Source of the DNA: Micromonospora sp. WMMD1155
Lineage (GTDB): Bacteria; Actinomycetota; Actinomycetes; Mycobacteriales; Micromonosporaceae
NCBI RefSeq assembly: GCF_029581275.1
Contig: NZ_CP120742.1
Coordinates: 4,402,501-4,466,500, forward strand
DNA: 64,000 nucleotides
Direction: 5' to 3'
Positions within the stretch are counted from its first letter, which is position 1. Each line of letters begins with the position of its first letter. The notes beneath the pieces were generated by a model. The model ran no database searches. It saw only the letters and a list, made by a program, of their open reading frames with translations, and was not told the origin of the DNA. This document shows positions 8,226 through 16,544 of this stretch, in pieces. The position numbers and the translations under genes were made by a program.

Positions 8226-9218
8226 TCACCTCGCGCTCGTCCGCGCGCCGCAGGTGGGGCACTGTTGTTCGGGGGGTTGGGGGGTTCGGGTTTGGTGGGA
8301 GCGGAACAGGACGGTCAGGAGCAGTACGGCCGGACCGGCTACCGCGACGACGACGGCGGTCACTGCCAGTTCGGTGAAGGTGATGGGGCCGTACGCCGGG
8401 CCGAAGCTGTCGGCCAGGCCGGGCACCGCCAGGAAGCCGGCGGGGGTGAGCAGTGTGACGAGCGCCCAGCCGCCGCGGGTGTCCCCGCCCAGTGCCAGCC
8501 CCATGGCCAGCAGAGCCCCGACGACCAGCAACACTCCGCCGACGGTGGGCAGGAAGATCTCCAGGGTGGCGCCGTAGTAGAGGAAACCCGGGTCCAGGCC
8601 CACCAGGAATTCCGTCGCCATCACCGCCGACAGTGCGGACAGCGCGGGCGCGAGGCGGATCGCCCGGGAGGATCGGTCGGGCAGGGCGAGCCCCAGCAGG
8701 CCGAGGACCACCTGCGGCAGCAGCACCATCAGCGGCGGTCGGAGTGCGTCGAGCGCCGCGGCCACCGACGGCAGCGCAATCGTGAGCAGGAGCGCGAGGG
8801 TGATGGCCCACCGGGCGACCCGGCTCGGCGCGACGGCGATCACCACCGCCGCCAGCAGCCACGCCGCCCACGTGACGACACCGAGCGAGACGAACGGGCC
8901 GACGTGGGGGACGCCCCACTCCGCGGGCGGTGGATGCAGCTCTGCCGTACCCCAGACGCCGGCGAGAGCGCTCGCGGTGACCAGAGCCAGCAGCGCCGCG
9001 AGGCGTACCCCCGGGATCAGGCCGGTGACGCCCGCGGCCCGCAGCCGCTGGCGGAGGCCGCCGCGCACCAGGTCCGCGGCGTCCGCCGGCGTCGGCCAGC
9101 GTTGGCCAGGGGTGGCCAGGTCGAGGTAGGTACCGACGATCTCGGCGCCGCGGGCGCGCCGGTAGTCGGTGGGGTACGCGCGCAGCAGCCGGAGGTAGCG
9201 GCGTTCCAGGTCGTTCAC
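8226..9218 (-). CDS. PadR-associated integral membrane protein
   Basis: A 330-residue protein. A charged N-terminal segment (residues 1-60, ERRYLRLLRAYP...RRARGAEIV) resembles the cytoplasmic prefix domain often found on membrane proteins paired with PadR regulators. Roughly eight hydrophobic helices follow. A short C-terminal tail carries CPTCG, a possible half of a metal-binding knuckle. The start codon overlaps the PadR gene stop by 4 bp, so the pair forms a coupled operon. Its molecular function is unknown; by analogy it may be the output gene that the PadR repressor controls. Confidence 0.82.
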   Translation of the reverse strand: MNDLERRYLRLLRAYPTDYRRARGAEIVGTYLDLATPGQRWPTPADAADLVRGGLRQRLRAAGVTGLIPGVRLAALLALVTASALAGVWGTAELHPPPAEWGVPHVGPFVSLGVVTWAAWLLAAVVIAVAPSRVARWAITLALLLTIALPSVAAALDALRPPLMVLLPQVVLGLLGLALPDRSSRAIRLAPALSALSAVMATEFLVGLDPGFLYYGATLEIFLPTVGGVLLVVGALLAMGLALGGDTRGGWALVTLLTPAGFLAVPGLADSFGPAYGPITFTELAVTAVVVAVAGPAVLLLTVLFRSHQTRTPQPPEQQCPTCGARTSAR

Positions 9219-9589
9219 GCCATACCTCCGGCCGTGCGCGGAATGGTCGGGAGGCTGGCCCGAGAGCGCTTGGACAACCGGCTGGTGGCGGCTTCGACGT
9301 TGCGGCGCAGCCGCTCGGTCTCGCTGCTCAGCGTTGTCTCGCCGCTGGTGGAGAGGCGGTAGTAGCGGCGCATTCGGCCGTCCACCACCTCTTCCCGGTC
9401 GACCTCGACGAGGCCGGCGTCGACGAGTCGGTCGAGCGCACCGTAGAGCGTCCCGGGGCGGAGCGACACGCGGTTGTCGGAGAGGGCGGCGACCTCACCG
9501 ATCAGCCCGTAGCCGTGCATCGGCTGGGCGGCCAGCGCGGTGAGGATCAAGAAGGTCGGTTCGCGTAGAGGCGTGTCCACAGGGAGCAA
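9215..9589 (-). CDS. PadR family transcriptional regulator
   Basis: A 124-residue winged-helix protein. The N-terminal PadR domain includes MHGYGLIGEV and LRPGTLYGALDRLVDAGLV (recognition helix region, residues about 24-60), then the wing (DGRMRRYYRLSTSGE) and a C-terminal dimerisation helix. PadR proteins are usually repressors of an adjacent gene that respond to small molecules. Here the neighbour is the overlapping membrane-protein gene at 8226, and autoregulation of the operon is likely. The region upstream (9590-9631) is short and no clear operator palindrome was seen. Confidence 0.92.
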   Translation of the reverse strand: MLPVDTPLREPTFLILTALAAQPMHGYGLIGEVAALSDNRVSLRPGTLYGALDRLVDAGLVEVDREEVVDGRMRRYYRLSTSGETTLSSETERLRRNVEAATSRLSKRSRASLPTIPRTAGGMA

Positions 9590-9631
9590 TGTATCGGACG
9601 CGAAGGTATGCCGGGGGGCGGCGCACAGCGA

Positions 9632-9667
9632 GCCGGGCCGGTTCCGCGATCGCGGAGCCGGCCCGGC
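9632..9667 (-). terminator. Hairpin terminator of glnA
   Basis: 16-bp arms at 9632-9647 and 9652-9667 (one G-U pair) with loop gatc, starting 19 bp beyond the glnA stop on the minus strand. GC-rich and without a U-tract, as usual in actinobacteria. Confidence 0.8.
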
Positions 9668-9685
9668 CGGTGTACGAGTGACTGC

Positions 9686-11110
9686 TCAGCAGTCGTAGTA
9701 CATGGCGAATTCGTGCGGGGTCGGGCGCAGGCGCACCGGGTCGACCTCGTTGGCGCGCTTCCAGTCGACCCAGGTGGAGATCAGGTCGGGGGTGAAGACG
9801 CCACCGTCGAGCAGGTAGTCGTGGTCGGCCTCGAGCGAGTCGAGCACCGCCGGCAGCGAGCCCGGCACCTGCTTGACGTCGCCCCACTCCTCCGGCGGGA
9901 GGTCGTAGAGGTCCTTGTCGATCGGCGTCGGCGGCTCGATCTTGCTCTTGATGCCGTCCAGGCCGGCCATCATCATGGCGGAGAAGGCCAGGTAGACGTT
10001 GGCCGACGGGTCCGGGACGCGGAACTCGACGCGCTTGGCCTTCGGGTTGCTGCCGGTGACCGGGATGCGGGTGCAGGCCGACCGGTTGCGCTGCGAGTAG
10101 ACCAGGTTGACCGGCGCCTCGAAGCCCGGCACCAGGCGACGGTACGAGTTGACCGTCGGGTTGGTGAAGGCCAGCAACGACGGGGCGTGGTGCAGCAGAC
10201 CGCCGATGTACCAGCGGGCGGTGTCGGACAGGCCGGCGTAACCGGTCTCGTCGTAGAACAGCGGCTCACCGTTGAGCCAGAGGCTCTGGTGGGTGTGCAT
10301 GCCGGAGCCGTTGTCACCGAAGAGCGGCTTGGGCATGAAGGTGGCGGTCTTGCCGTTGGCCCACGCCTCGTTCTTCACGATGTACTTGAAGAGCTGGAGC
10401 TGGTCACCGGCGTGCAGCAGCGTCGAGAACTTGTAGTTGATCTCGGCCTGGCCGGCGGTGCCGACCTCGTGGTGCGAACGCTCCACGGTGAAGCCGGTGT
10501 CGACGAGCCGGCGCACGATCGAGTCACGCAGGTCGGCGTAGTGGTCGACCGGCGGGACCGGGAAGTAGCCGCCCTTGTAGGCGGTCTTGTAGCCCCGGTT
10601 GCCGCCCTCCTCCTCGCGGCCGGTGTTCCACGCGCCCTCGATCGAGTCGATGTAGTAGAACGACTGGTTCGCCGAGGTCTCGTGGCGGATCGAGTCGAAG
10701 ATGTAGAACTCCGCCTCGGCGCCGAAGTACGCGGTGTCGGCGATGCCGCTGGCCGCGAGGTACGCCTCGGCCTTCTTCGCCACGTTGCGCGGGTCGCGGG
10801 TGTACGCCTCGCGGGTGAACGGGTCGTGGATGAAGAAGTTGAGCGCAAGAGTCTTCTGCGCGCGGAACGGGTCGATGAACGCGGTGGCGACATCCGGGAG
10901 CAGGAGCATGTCCGACTCGTGGATCGCCTGGAAACCGCGGATCGACGAACCGTCGAACGCGAGGCCGTCGGTGAAGAGGTCGTCGTTGACGGACTCGACC
11001 GGCAGGTTGAAGTGCTGCATCACGCCGGGAAGGTCACAGAACCGAACGTCGACGAACTTCACGTCCTCGTTCTTGAGGTATCGCAGCAGTTCCTCGGGAT
11101 TGGCGAACAC
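9686..11110 (-). CDS. glnA: Type I glutamine synthetase GlnA
   Basis: 474 residues, the exact length typical of actinobacterial GlnA1. It catalyses ATP-dependent amidation of glutamate to glutamine in the cytoplasm as a dodecamer. The sequence begins [20 protein letters not shown] after the GTG start at 11110 and includes the latch/active-site strings [30 protein letters not shown] and [17 protein letters not shown]. The adenylylation region near the C-terminus ([10 protein letters not shown]) has the Tyr that GlnE modifies. The GTG start is preferred over an ATG 21 nt upstream because aggagg lies immediately before it and the family starts there. A GlnR-type operator lies about 60 bp upstream, and glnE is 6 kb away. 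Confidence 0.97.
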   Translation of the reverse strand: MFANPEELLRYLKNEDVKFVDVRFCDLPGVMQHFNLPVESVNDDLFTDGLAFDGSSIRGFQAIHESDMLLLPDVATAFIDPFRAQKTLALNFFIHDPFTREAYTRDPRNVAKKAEAYLAASGIADTAYFGAEAEFYIFDSIRHETSANQSFYYIDSIEGAWNTGREEEGGNRGYKTAYKGGYFPVPPVDHYADLRDSIVRRLVDTGFTVERSHHEVGTAGQAEINYKFSTLLHAGDQLQLFKYIVKNEAWANGKTATFMPKPLFGDNGSGMHTHQSLWLNGEPLFYDETGYAGLSDTARWYIGGLLHHAPSLLAFTNPTVNSYRRLVPGFEAPVNLVYSQRNRSACTRIPVTGSNPKAKRVEFRVPDPSANVYLAFSAMMMAGLDGIKSKIEPPTPIDKDLYDLPPEEWGDVKQVPGSLPAVLDSLEADHDYLLDGGVFTPDLISTWVDWKRANEVDPVRLRPTPHEFAMYYDC

Positions 11111-11168
11111 ACATCCTCCTGGCACGTCCACTGGGTGGCTAGGCTTCTGGCGACGCTAGGGCCGGGGG

Positions 11169-11206
11169 GTTGCCCGGCCGTGTCTCCGTTGTTTCTGCCG
11201 TGTTAC
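11169..11206 (-). promoter_or_regulatory. GlnR-type operator upstream of glnA
   Basis: Read on the minus strand, four 5-mers occur at strict 11-nt spacing: GTAAC (11202-11206), GAAAC (11191-11195), GACAC (11180-11184) and GCAAC (11169-11173). This matches the published actinobacterial GlnR layout gTnAC-n6-GaAAc-n6-gTnAC-n6-GaAAc, with the first pair perfect and the second pair one mismatch each. It lies 59 bp upstream of the glnA start. Confidence 0.82.
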
Positions 11207-11372
11207 GTCCCTCGCGCAGCGTCAGCGACGCTCCGGTCGACGCCTCGGTCCGCTGCGAACGCCGTACCGACTGTGCCAGTCTAGTGACATCTGATGTGTT
11301 TGGCCTGAATCGGCACGCAGTGGCGGCGACACTCGGCAAGCCCTCGTCACGGCGCGGATACCCTTGACCGCT

Positions 11373-11771
11373 GTGACCAATCCGCACGCCCCGGCAGCGC
11401 CGGCCACCGACCCCACCTTCACCCCGCCGACCCTCGGGCGACGGTTCGGGGCGCTGATCATCGACTGGGTGCTCTGCCTGCTGGTGTCCAACTTCTTCGC
11501 CGACCCGGTACGCGACGGTTGGGCGCCGGTGCTCGTGCTGGTACTGGTCTACGGCTTCTTCCTCGGGCTGTTCGCCCAGACGCCCGGCATGTACATCACG
11601 AAGATCCGCTGCGTGAACTGGCACGACGGCGGGCGGATCGGGATCCTCCGAGGGCTGATCCGGGGCCTGCTGCTGGCCCTCGTCGTCCCCGCGCTGATCA
11701 TGGACGAGCACCGCCGGGGCCTGCACGACCGCCTCGCCGACTCGGTCATCGTCGACGCGCCCCGCGGCTGA
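11373..11771 (+). CDS. RDD family membrane protein
   Basis: A 132-residue protein with an RDD domain. The first helix begins RRFGALIIDWVLCLLVS, a second helix is VLVLVLVYGFFLGLFAQTPG, and the family tail DEHRRGLHDRLADSVIV is present. A GTG start at 11373 is chosen; an in-frame TTG at 11364 would add three residues. No strong ribosome-binding site precedes either, so a leaderless mRNA is possible. It sits divergently from glnA and next to the DUF4191 gene, a grouping conserved in actinobacteria (Rv2219A-Rv2220 in M. tuberculosis). The function of RDD proteins is mostly unknown; transport-related roles have been proposed. Confidence 0.85.
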   Translation: MTNPHAPAAPATDPTFTPPTLGRRFGALIIDWVLCLLVSNFFADPVRDGWAPVLVLVLVYGFFLGLFAQTPGMYITKIRCVNWHDGGRIGILRGLIRGLLLALVVPALIMDEHRRGLHDRLADSVIVDAPRG

Positions 11772-11956
11772 ACCGACCCTCTGCGCCCGCTAAGGCGACC
11801 GAGCCAGCCTCAGCGCTCCCAAGATCGCCCTCGATCCTTGATGTGGTGGCATCCACACGTCACTGAGACCACTACAACCAGGTTCGAGCACGATCATGAC
11901 CGCGCCCGGGTCTGCGCCGTCCGCGTCTGCGCCGCCTGCGCCGCCCGCGCCGCGCA

Positions 11957-12038
11957 CCAAGATCCGAGCAACATCAGGGATGTTGGTGTCTCCCGCGTGT
12001 CGCAGGCAGCAACATCAGGGAAGTTGCTCGGATCTTGG
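11957..12038. repeat. Intergenic inverted repeat with perfect 16-bp outer arms
   Basis: Outer arms at 11957-11972 and 12023-12038 are perfectly complementary and contain GATC. The string aacatcaggga occurs twice in direct orientation inside (from 11970 and 12011), and aacatc/gatgtt can also form a small inner hairpin. It lies between convergent genes. Confidence 0.8.
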
Positions 12039-12135
12039 CGACGGGCGACGGGCGACGGGCGACGGGCGACGGGCGACGGGCGACGGGCGACGGGCGACGG
12101 GCGACGGGCGACGGGCGACGGGCGACGGGCGACGG
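12038..12135. repeat. Heptanucleotide tandem array, (GCGACGG) x 14
   Basis: Fourteen perfect consecutive copies of gcgacgg, 98 bp, starting at the last base of the inverted repeat's right arm. It is non-coding; the apparent ORFs through it (RRATGDG repeats) are artefacts of periodicity. Confidence 0.95.
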
Positions 12136-12245
12136 GCGGCTGGGCCAGGTGCGACAAGCGGACGGGCCTCCGGGACGGGCGTCAGGCCGGGGTGACAGGC
12201 GGGTGCGCGCGACGGGTGGCGTCCCTCTCCGGGGCCACGACGCGA

Positions 12246-12275
12246 AAGAGCCGGGCCCGTGCGGGTCCGGCTCTT
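12246..12275 (-). terminator. Hairpin terminator of the DUF4191 gene
   Basis: 13-bp arms at 12246-12258 and 12263-12275 with one G-U pair and a 4-nt loop, 21 bp beyond the stop codon of the minus-strand gene. Confidence 0.75.
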
Positions 12276-12296
12276 CTCGGCGTACGGCCGAAGGGG

Positions 12297-12983
12297 TCAG
12301 CGGCCCCGCGACTGGCGGAAGGCGCCTGGCGGCCGCATGTTCTTCGGGATCGCGCCCTTGGGCATCTGCGGCCGGGCGGTGAGTGCCTTGAGCCGCTTGT
12401 CCAGCGAGTTGACGTCCTTGCCGGAGAGCGCGCGGGGGAGGCGCAGCAGCGTGGTCCGGAGCTTGCGGATGGGCAGCTCGCCCTCCTGCTGCCCGATCAC
12501 GTAGTCGTGCAGGGGGGCGGAGCCGATCACCTTGGCCAGCCGCCGCTTCTCCTGCCCGAGCAGGCCGCGCACCCGCTGCGGGTTGCCCTCGGCCAGCAGG
12601 ATCACGCCCGGGCGACCGATCACCAGGTGAACCATGTCCATCTGGGTGGTGGAGCTGACCGCCGGGGTCACCCGCCAGTCGCCGCGCATGTTCTCCATGA
12701 TCTGCGCCGCCGCGCCGGGCTGCCCCTCGGCGGCGTTCATCATCGCCTTGTTGGACCGCAGGTTGAGCACGATCAGCACGGCGAGCAGGATGAACAGGAT
12801 GCCCAGCGGCAGCCAGATCCAGCCCCAGAAGATGACCGCGACCACGGTGAGGGCGAGCGGGAGCAGCACCGCCGCGGCGACCAGCGGCGCGAACCACCGG
12901 TCCTGCTTGGCGGTGAACTGGAACACCATCCCGATCTGCTTCAGCCGCTGGCCGAACGAGACCTTCTCCTGGGGCTTTGCCAT
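12297..12983 (-). CDS. DUF4191 domain-containing membrane protein
   Basis: A 228-residue actinobacterial protein. After a basic N-terminus (KPQEKVSFGQRLKQIG) come two adjacent transmembrane helices at about residues 33-75 (PLVAAAVLLPLALTVVAVIF and PLGILFILLAVLIVLNL). A cytoplasmic domain of about 150 residues follows with VIGRPGVILLAEG and VNSLDKRLKAL. The family's function is unknown. The gene keeps its conserved place between lipA and RDD/glnA (Rv2219 in M. tuberculosis), although two accessory genes separate it from lipA here. It is divergent from the small gene at 13191. Confidence 0.9.
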   Translation of the reverse strand: MAKPQEKVSFGQRLKQIGMVFQFTAKQDRWFAPLVAAAVLLPLALTVVAVIFWGWIWLPLGILFILLAVLIVLNLRSNKAMMNAAEGQPGAAAQIMENMRGDWRVTPAVSSTTQMDMVHLVIGRPGVILLAEGNPQRVRGLLGQEKRRLAKVIGSAPLHDYVIGQQEGELPIRKLRTTLLRLPRALSGKDVNSLDKRLKALTARPQMPKGAIPKNMRPPGAFRQSRGR

Positions 12984-13190
12984 GCCGCAGAGTCTAGTGG
13001 TCGCCGCCTGCCCCGTTGATCCGCGTCCGGGTGCTGGGCCGACTGAGTACCTTACGTCGCCTCAGGCGCCCGGACCGGACGGGTAAGGAGGGTGCCGGTC
13101 GGGAAGATGAGGCGTCCTGCCCATGCCCGGGTGGGGCCTTCGCGCGAAGAGTCGTCAGCAGAAGACGACGACGCGACGAAGGAGCCCGAC

Positions 13191-13361
13191 ATGTTCGGCA
13201 ACGACGCAGAATTCCTGCTCACCCTGCACCGCTCCCACTCCGCCGAGTTGCGCGCCGAGGCGGCTGCGGAACGGCTCGCCCGGTCGCTGTCCCGGCCGGT
13301 CAGTAAAGGTTGGCTGGGGCGGCGCAGGCAGTCCGGCCGCACCGCCGACGCCCGCCGGTGA
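13191..13361 (+). CDS. Small conserved hypothetical protein
   Basis: A 56-residue basic protein, MFGNDAEFLLTLHRSHSAEL followed by an Ala/Arg-rich helix and a basic tail. The ATG at 13191 is chosen because aaggag precedes it at good spacing; an upstream in-frame ATG would add 33 residues of low-complexity sequence with no ribosome-binding site. No transmembrane helix or known motif. It precedes the LuxR-type regulator by 110 bp on the same strand and may share its transcript. Function unknown. Confidence 0.65.
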   Translation: MFGNDAEFLLTLHRSHSAELRAEAAAERLARSLSRPVSKGWLGRRRQSGRTADARR

Positions 13362-13471
13362 CCGCCCCCGCCAAGCCGGCCGGCCGGACCGAGCCGGGTG
13401 ATCGACTCGAACCCGCCCCGCCGCCCGGACACCGGCCGATCGGCGGGGCGGGCGCTGCGGGCGGGCGTGGC

Positions 13472-16381
13472 ATGCTCGAACCTGTGACCGTACGCACCGC
13501 CAGCTCAGTCCTCGTCGGCCGCCAACGCGAGCTCGCGGCACTGCGGGACGCGCTGGGCCGCGCCCGGGCGGGCGAGCCGACCACTGTGCTGGTCGGGGGC
13601 GAGGCGGGTGTGGGTAAGACGCGGCTGCTGGAGGAGTTCGGCAGCGGGGCCGGTGACGGCGGGGTGCGGGTCCTGGTCGGCCAGTGCCTGGAGTTGGGCG
13701 AGGCGGGGTTGCCGTTCGCGCCGTTCGCCGCTGCTCTGCGCTCGGTGCTGCGGGCCGACGGTCCCGAGGTCTTCGCCGGCTACGAGGCGGAGTTCGCCCC
13801 GCTGCTACCGGAGTTGGGCCGGGCGTCAGCGGCGCTGACCGGCCCGCGTGCCGTGCCGCTGGGTGACGCCCCCCGCGGCTACCTGTTCGATCTGGTCGCC
13901 GAGTTGTTCCAGCGGCTCGCCGACGCCTGCCCGCTGGTCCTGATCATCGAGGACCTGCACTGGGCCGACCGTTCCACCCGGGACCTGATCGGCTTCCTCG
14001 TCAGGGCGGCCCGGCCGGGTCGGCTGCTGTTGGTCTGCACGTACCGCACCGACGAGTTGCAGCGCGGGCACCCGCTGCGTCCGTACCTCGCCGAACTGGA
14101 CCGGGCGCGCGGTGTGGAGCGGGTCGAGCTGGGCCGACTGGACCGTGACGGCACCGCGGCGATCCTCGCCGACCTGCTCGGCGCCGAGCCGCACACCCGT
14201 GCCGTCGACGATGTCCACGACCGGACCCAGGGCAACCCGTTCTTCATCGAGGAGTTGGCCGTCGCCGGTGACCCGGTGGGCTGCGCTGCGCTCCCGGAAA
14301 CGTTGCGGGACCTGCTGTTGGCCCGGGTGGAGCGCCTCCCCGAACCGGCCCAGCGGGTGCTGCGCATCGCGGCCGCGGGCGGCACCCGGTTCGCCCACGA
14401 CCTGATCGCCGAGGTCGCCGGGTTGCCCGACGTCGAGCTGGAGGAGGCGCTGCGCGCCGCCGTCGCCGCCCAGCTGGTGGTGGCCGACCGCGACGGTGAC
14501 TACGAGTTCCGGCACGCGCTGGTCCGCGAGGCCGTACACGACGAGTTGCTGCCCGGCGAGCACGCCCGGCTGCACGCCCGCTTCGCCGCCGCGATCGAGG
14601 CGCAGCCGCACCTGGTCGCCGCCGGGCGGGCCCCCGCCGAGATCGCCCACCACTGGCACGCGGCGCACGATCACCCGCGTGCGCTCGTCGCCGCGAAGGT
14701 CGCGGCGTGCGCCGCCGCCGAGCGGTACGCGTACGCCGAGCAGCGCCGGCTGCTGGAGCGGGCGTTGGAGCTGTGGGAGTTGGTGCCCGACGCCGCCTAC
14801 CTGCTCGGCATGGACCACCTGGCGTTGCTGGAGCAGACCCTGGACGCGGCGGTCACCGCCGGCGACTTCAGCCGGGCCAAGACCCTGACCCGGGCTGGAC
14901 TGGCCGAGGTGGACGCCGACGCCGCGCCGCTGCGGGCCGCCCGCCTGCTGGACCAGAGCGGCCGACTGATGGCCCTGCTCGGCAAGAGTGACGGTGGCCG
15001 GGAGCTGGACGAGGCGTACCGGCTGGCGTCGGCCAGCCCGCAGAGCGCGGAGCGGGCCCGGCTGCTGGCCGAGATCGCCGCGCACCTGGTCAAGATCGAC
15101 CCGCAGAAGGCGGCCCGGGTCGCCGCCGAGGCCGCCGACGACGCCGAGGCGCCCGGCGCGCACTCCGCCCTGCTGTCGACGCGGATCGCACTGCTGTGCC
15201 ACGGCGAGCGGGACCTGACCGGGGGGCTGGTCGAGTTGGGCCGGGCGGCCGCCGCTGCCCGTGCGGCGGGGGACGCCCCGGCCCTGGTGCTCGCGCTGGT
15301 GTTCGAGTCGGACATGCTCTGCGAGCTGGGCCGGTACGCCGAGTCCGCGCAGGCAGCCGAGGCCGGCGTGACCGAAGCGCGGCGGGTGGGGATCAGCCGT
15401 TCCACCGGGGCGTACCTGTTGTCCAACCGGGCCGAGGCGTTGATCGCGTTGGGTCGGTGGGACGAGGCGGAGGCGGTGTGCGCGGAGGCCGCCCGGATCG
15501 ACCTGTCCGGTGTCACCGCGCTGCACTGGCTCCAGTTGAGCGCCGGACTGCGGCTGGCTCGCGCCCGCCCCGGCGCCGACGAGGTGGTCGACCGGGCGCT
15601 CGCCTTCCTCAATCGGCCCTACCTGTGGCCGAACCACAGGTTGCCGCTGCACGAGCTGGCGATCGAGGCGGCGTTGGCGGCGGACGACAAGGTCGAGGCG
15701 GTCCGTGCGGCAGGCGTCGCGGTGGCCGACGAGAGCCTGCCGCAGCTTCCCCGCGAAGGCTGGCCGGTGCTCAGCGCTGTCGCGCGAACCGCCGCGCGGG
15801 TGGGTGACCGCGACCTGTCCGGGGCGGCCGGGGCGCTCGCCGCCGACCTGCCCGCCCGGCACCCGGCGGCCCGGGCACACGCCGCCCAGGTCACCGCGCT
15901 GCTCGCGGTCGGTGATCGCGCGTTGCCGGCCTGGCGTACGGCGGTCGACGCGTGGCGGGCCGACGGGCAGCCCTATCCGCTGGGCCGCGCGTTGCTGGCG
16001 CTGGCCGAGGCGGCAGCCGCGACGGGGGAGCGCGACGAGACGGCGGCGGCGATCACCGAGGCCACCGAGATCGGTCGGCGCCTGGGGGCGGTGCCGCTCG
16101 TCGAGGCGGCGGCCACCCTGGCCCGGCGGGTCGGCCTGCGCACCCCGGGGCAGGGCGGGGTCGGCGCGGATCTGCTGACCGCCCGCGAGCGGGAGGTGCT
16201 GCGACTGGTCGCCGAGGGGCACAGCAACAGCCGGATCGCCGAGCGGCTGTTCATCTCCCCGAAGACGGCAAGCGTGCACGTGTCCCGGATCATCGCGAAG
16301 CTGGACGTGACCAACCGCGGGGAGGCCGCCGCGTTGGCGCACCGCCTCGGCCTGCTCACCGAAACCGCCGGGCCCCGCTGA
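13472..16381 (+). CDS. Large ATP-binding LuxR family transcriptional regulator (LAL/STAND type)
   Basis: A 969-residue regulator. An N-terminal AAA/STAND ATPase module has Walker A GGEAGVGKTRLL (about 43-54) and Walker B VLIIEDLHWAD (about 156-166), then sensor-like CTYRTDEL. A long helical TPR-like region fills about 400-880. The C-terminal LuxR helix-turn-helix has LTAREREVLRLVAEGHSNS and IAERLFISPKTASVHVSRI (about 900-960). LAL regulators often activate accessory or secondary-metabolism genes on binding a ligand. The ATG at 13472 is used; GTG at 13484 is an alternative. Its stop codon lies inside a 29-nt tandem repeat that continues downstream, and a second in-frame TGA follows after one codon. 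Confidence 0.93.
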   Translation: MLEPVTVRTASSVLVGRQRELAALRDALGRARAGEPTTVLVGGEAGVGKTRLLEEFGSGAGDGGVRVLVGQCLELGEAGLPFAPFAAALRSVLRADGPEVFAGYEAEFAPLLPELGRASAALTGPRAVPLGDAPRGYLFDLVAELFQRLADACPLVLIIEDLHWADRSTRDLIGFLVRAARPGRLLLVCTYRTDELQRGHPLRPYLAELDRARGVERVELGRLDRDGTAAILADLLGAEPHTRAVDDVHDRTQGNPFFIEELAVAGDPVGCAALPETLRDLLLARVERLPEPAQRVLRIAAAGGTRFAHDLIAEVAGLPDVELEEALRAAVAAQLVVADRDGDYEFRHALVREAVHDELLPGEHARLHARFAAAIEAQPHLVAAGRAPAEIAHHWHAAHDHPRALVAAKVAACAAAERYAYAEQRRLLERALELWELVPDAAYLLGMDHLALLEQTLDAAVTAGDFSRAKTLTRAGLAEVDADAAPLRAARLLDQSGRLMALLGKSDGGRELDEAYRLASASPQSAERARLLAEIAAHLVKIDPQKAARVAAEAADDAEAPGAHSALLSTRIALLCHGERDLTGGLVELGRAAAAARAAGDAPALVLALVFESDMLCELGRYAESAQAAEAGVTEARRVGISRSTGAYLLSNRAEALIALGRWDEAEAVCAEAARIDLSGVTALHWLQLSAGLRLARARPGADEVVDRALAFLNRPYLWPNHRLPLHELAIEAALAADDKVEAVRAAGVAVADESLPQLPREGWPVLSAVARTAARVGDRDLSGAAGALAADLPARHPAARAHAAQVTALLAVGDRALPAWRTAVDAWRADGQPYPLGRALLALAEAAAATGERDETAAAITEATEIGRRLGAVPLVEAAATLARRVGLRTPGQGGVGADLLTAREREVLRLVAEGHSNSRIAERLFISPKTASVHVSRIIAKLDVTNRGEAAALAHRLGLLTETAGPR

Positions 16382-16487
16382 CGCTGACCGCCATTGCCGG
16401 GCCGCGCTGACGCTGACCGCCACCGCCGGGCCGCGCTGACCGCCGGGCCGCGCTGAAGCTGACCGCCACCGCCGGGCCGCGTTGACG
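16367..16487. repeat. 29-bp tandem repeat spanning the LuxR gene stop codon
   Basis: Units begin at 16367, 16396, 16425 (truncated to 17 bp), 16442 and 16471 (partial). Unit 1 encodes the last residues AGPR and stop; all later copies are outside the gene. Variation is limited to a few substitutions. Confidence 0.85.
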
Positions 16488-16544
16488 CGCGACCCCGCAC
16501 CGCACGGAGCGAGAGCCACCGCGCGATGCGTCAGACGCGCAAGA

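Larger units (their letters stand above)
11772..12296. other. 525-bp intergenic region between convergent genes: inverted repeat, heptamer array, terminator
   Basis: No credible gene. It holds a large inverted repeat (11957-12038), a 14-copy GCGACGG array that begins where the inverted repeat ends (12038-12135), and the terminator hairpin of the DUF4191 gene (12246-12275). The stretch 11772-11956 shows nothing recognisable. Confidence 0.7.

Noticed and set aside
11974..12897. Minus-strand ORF through the heptamer array into the DUF4191 gene
   Set aside because: Out of frame with the conserved DUF4191 product; openness comes from the 7-bp repeat cycling through all frames.
13826..16519. 897-codon minus-strand frame antisense to the LuxR regulator
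   Set aside because: The plus-strand product has intact Walker and helix-turn-helix motifs; the antisense translation is low-complexity and extends through the 29-bp repeat.
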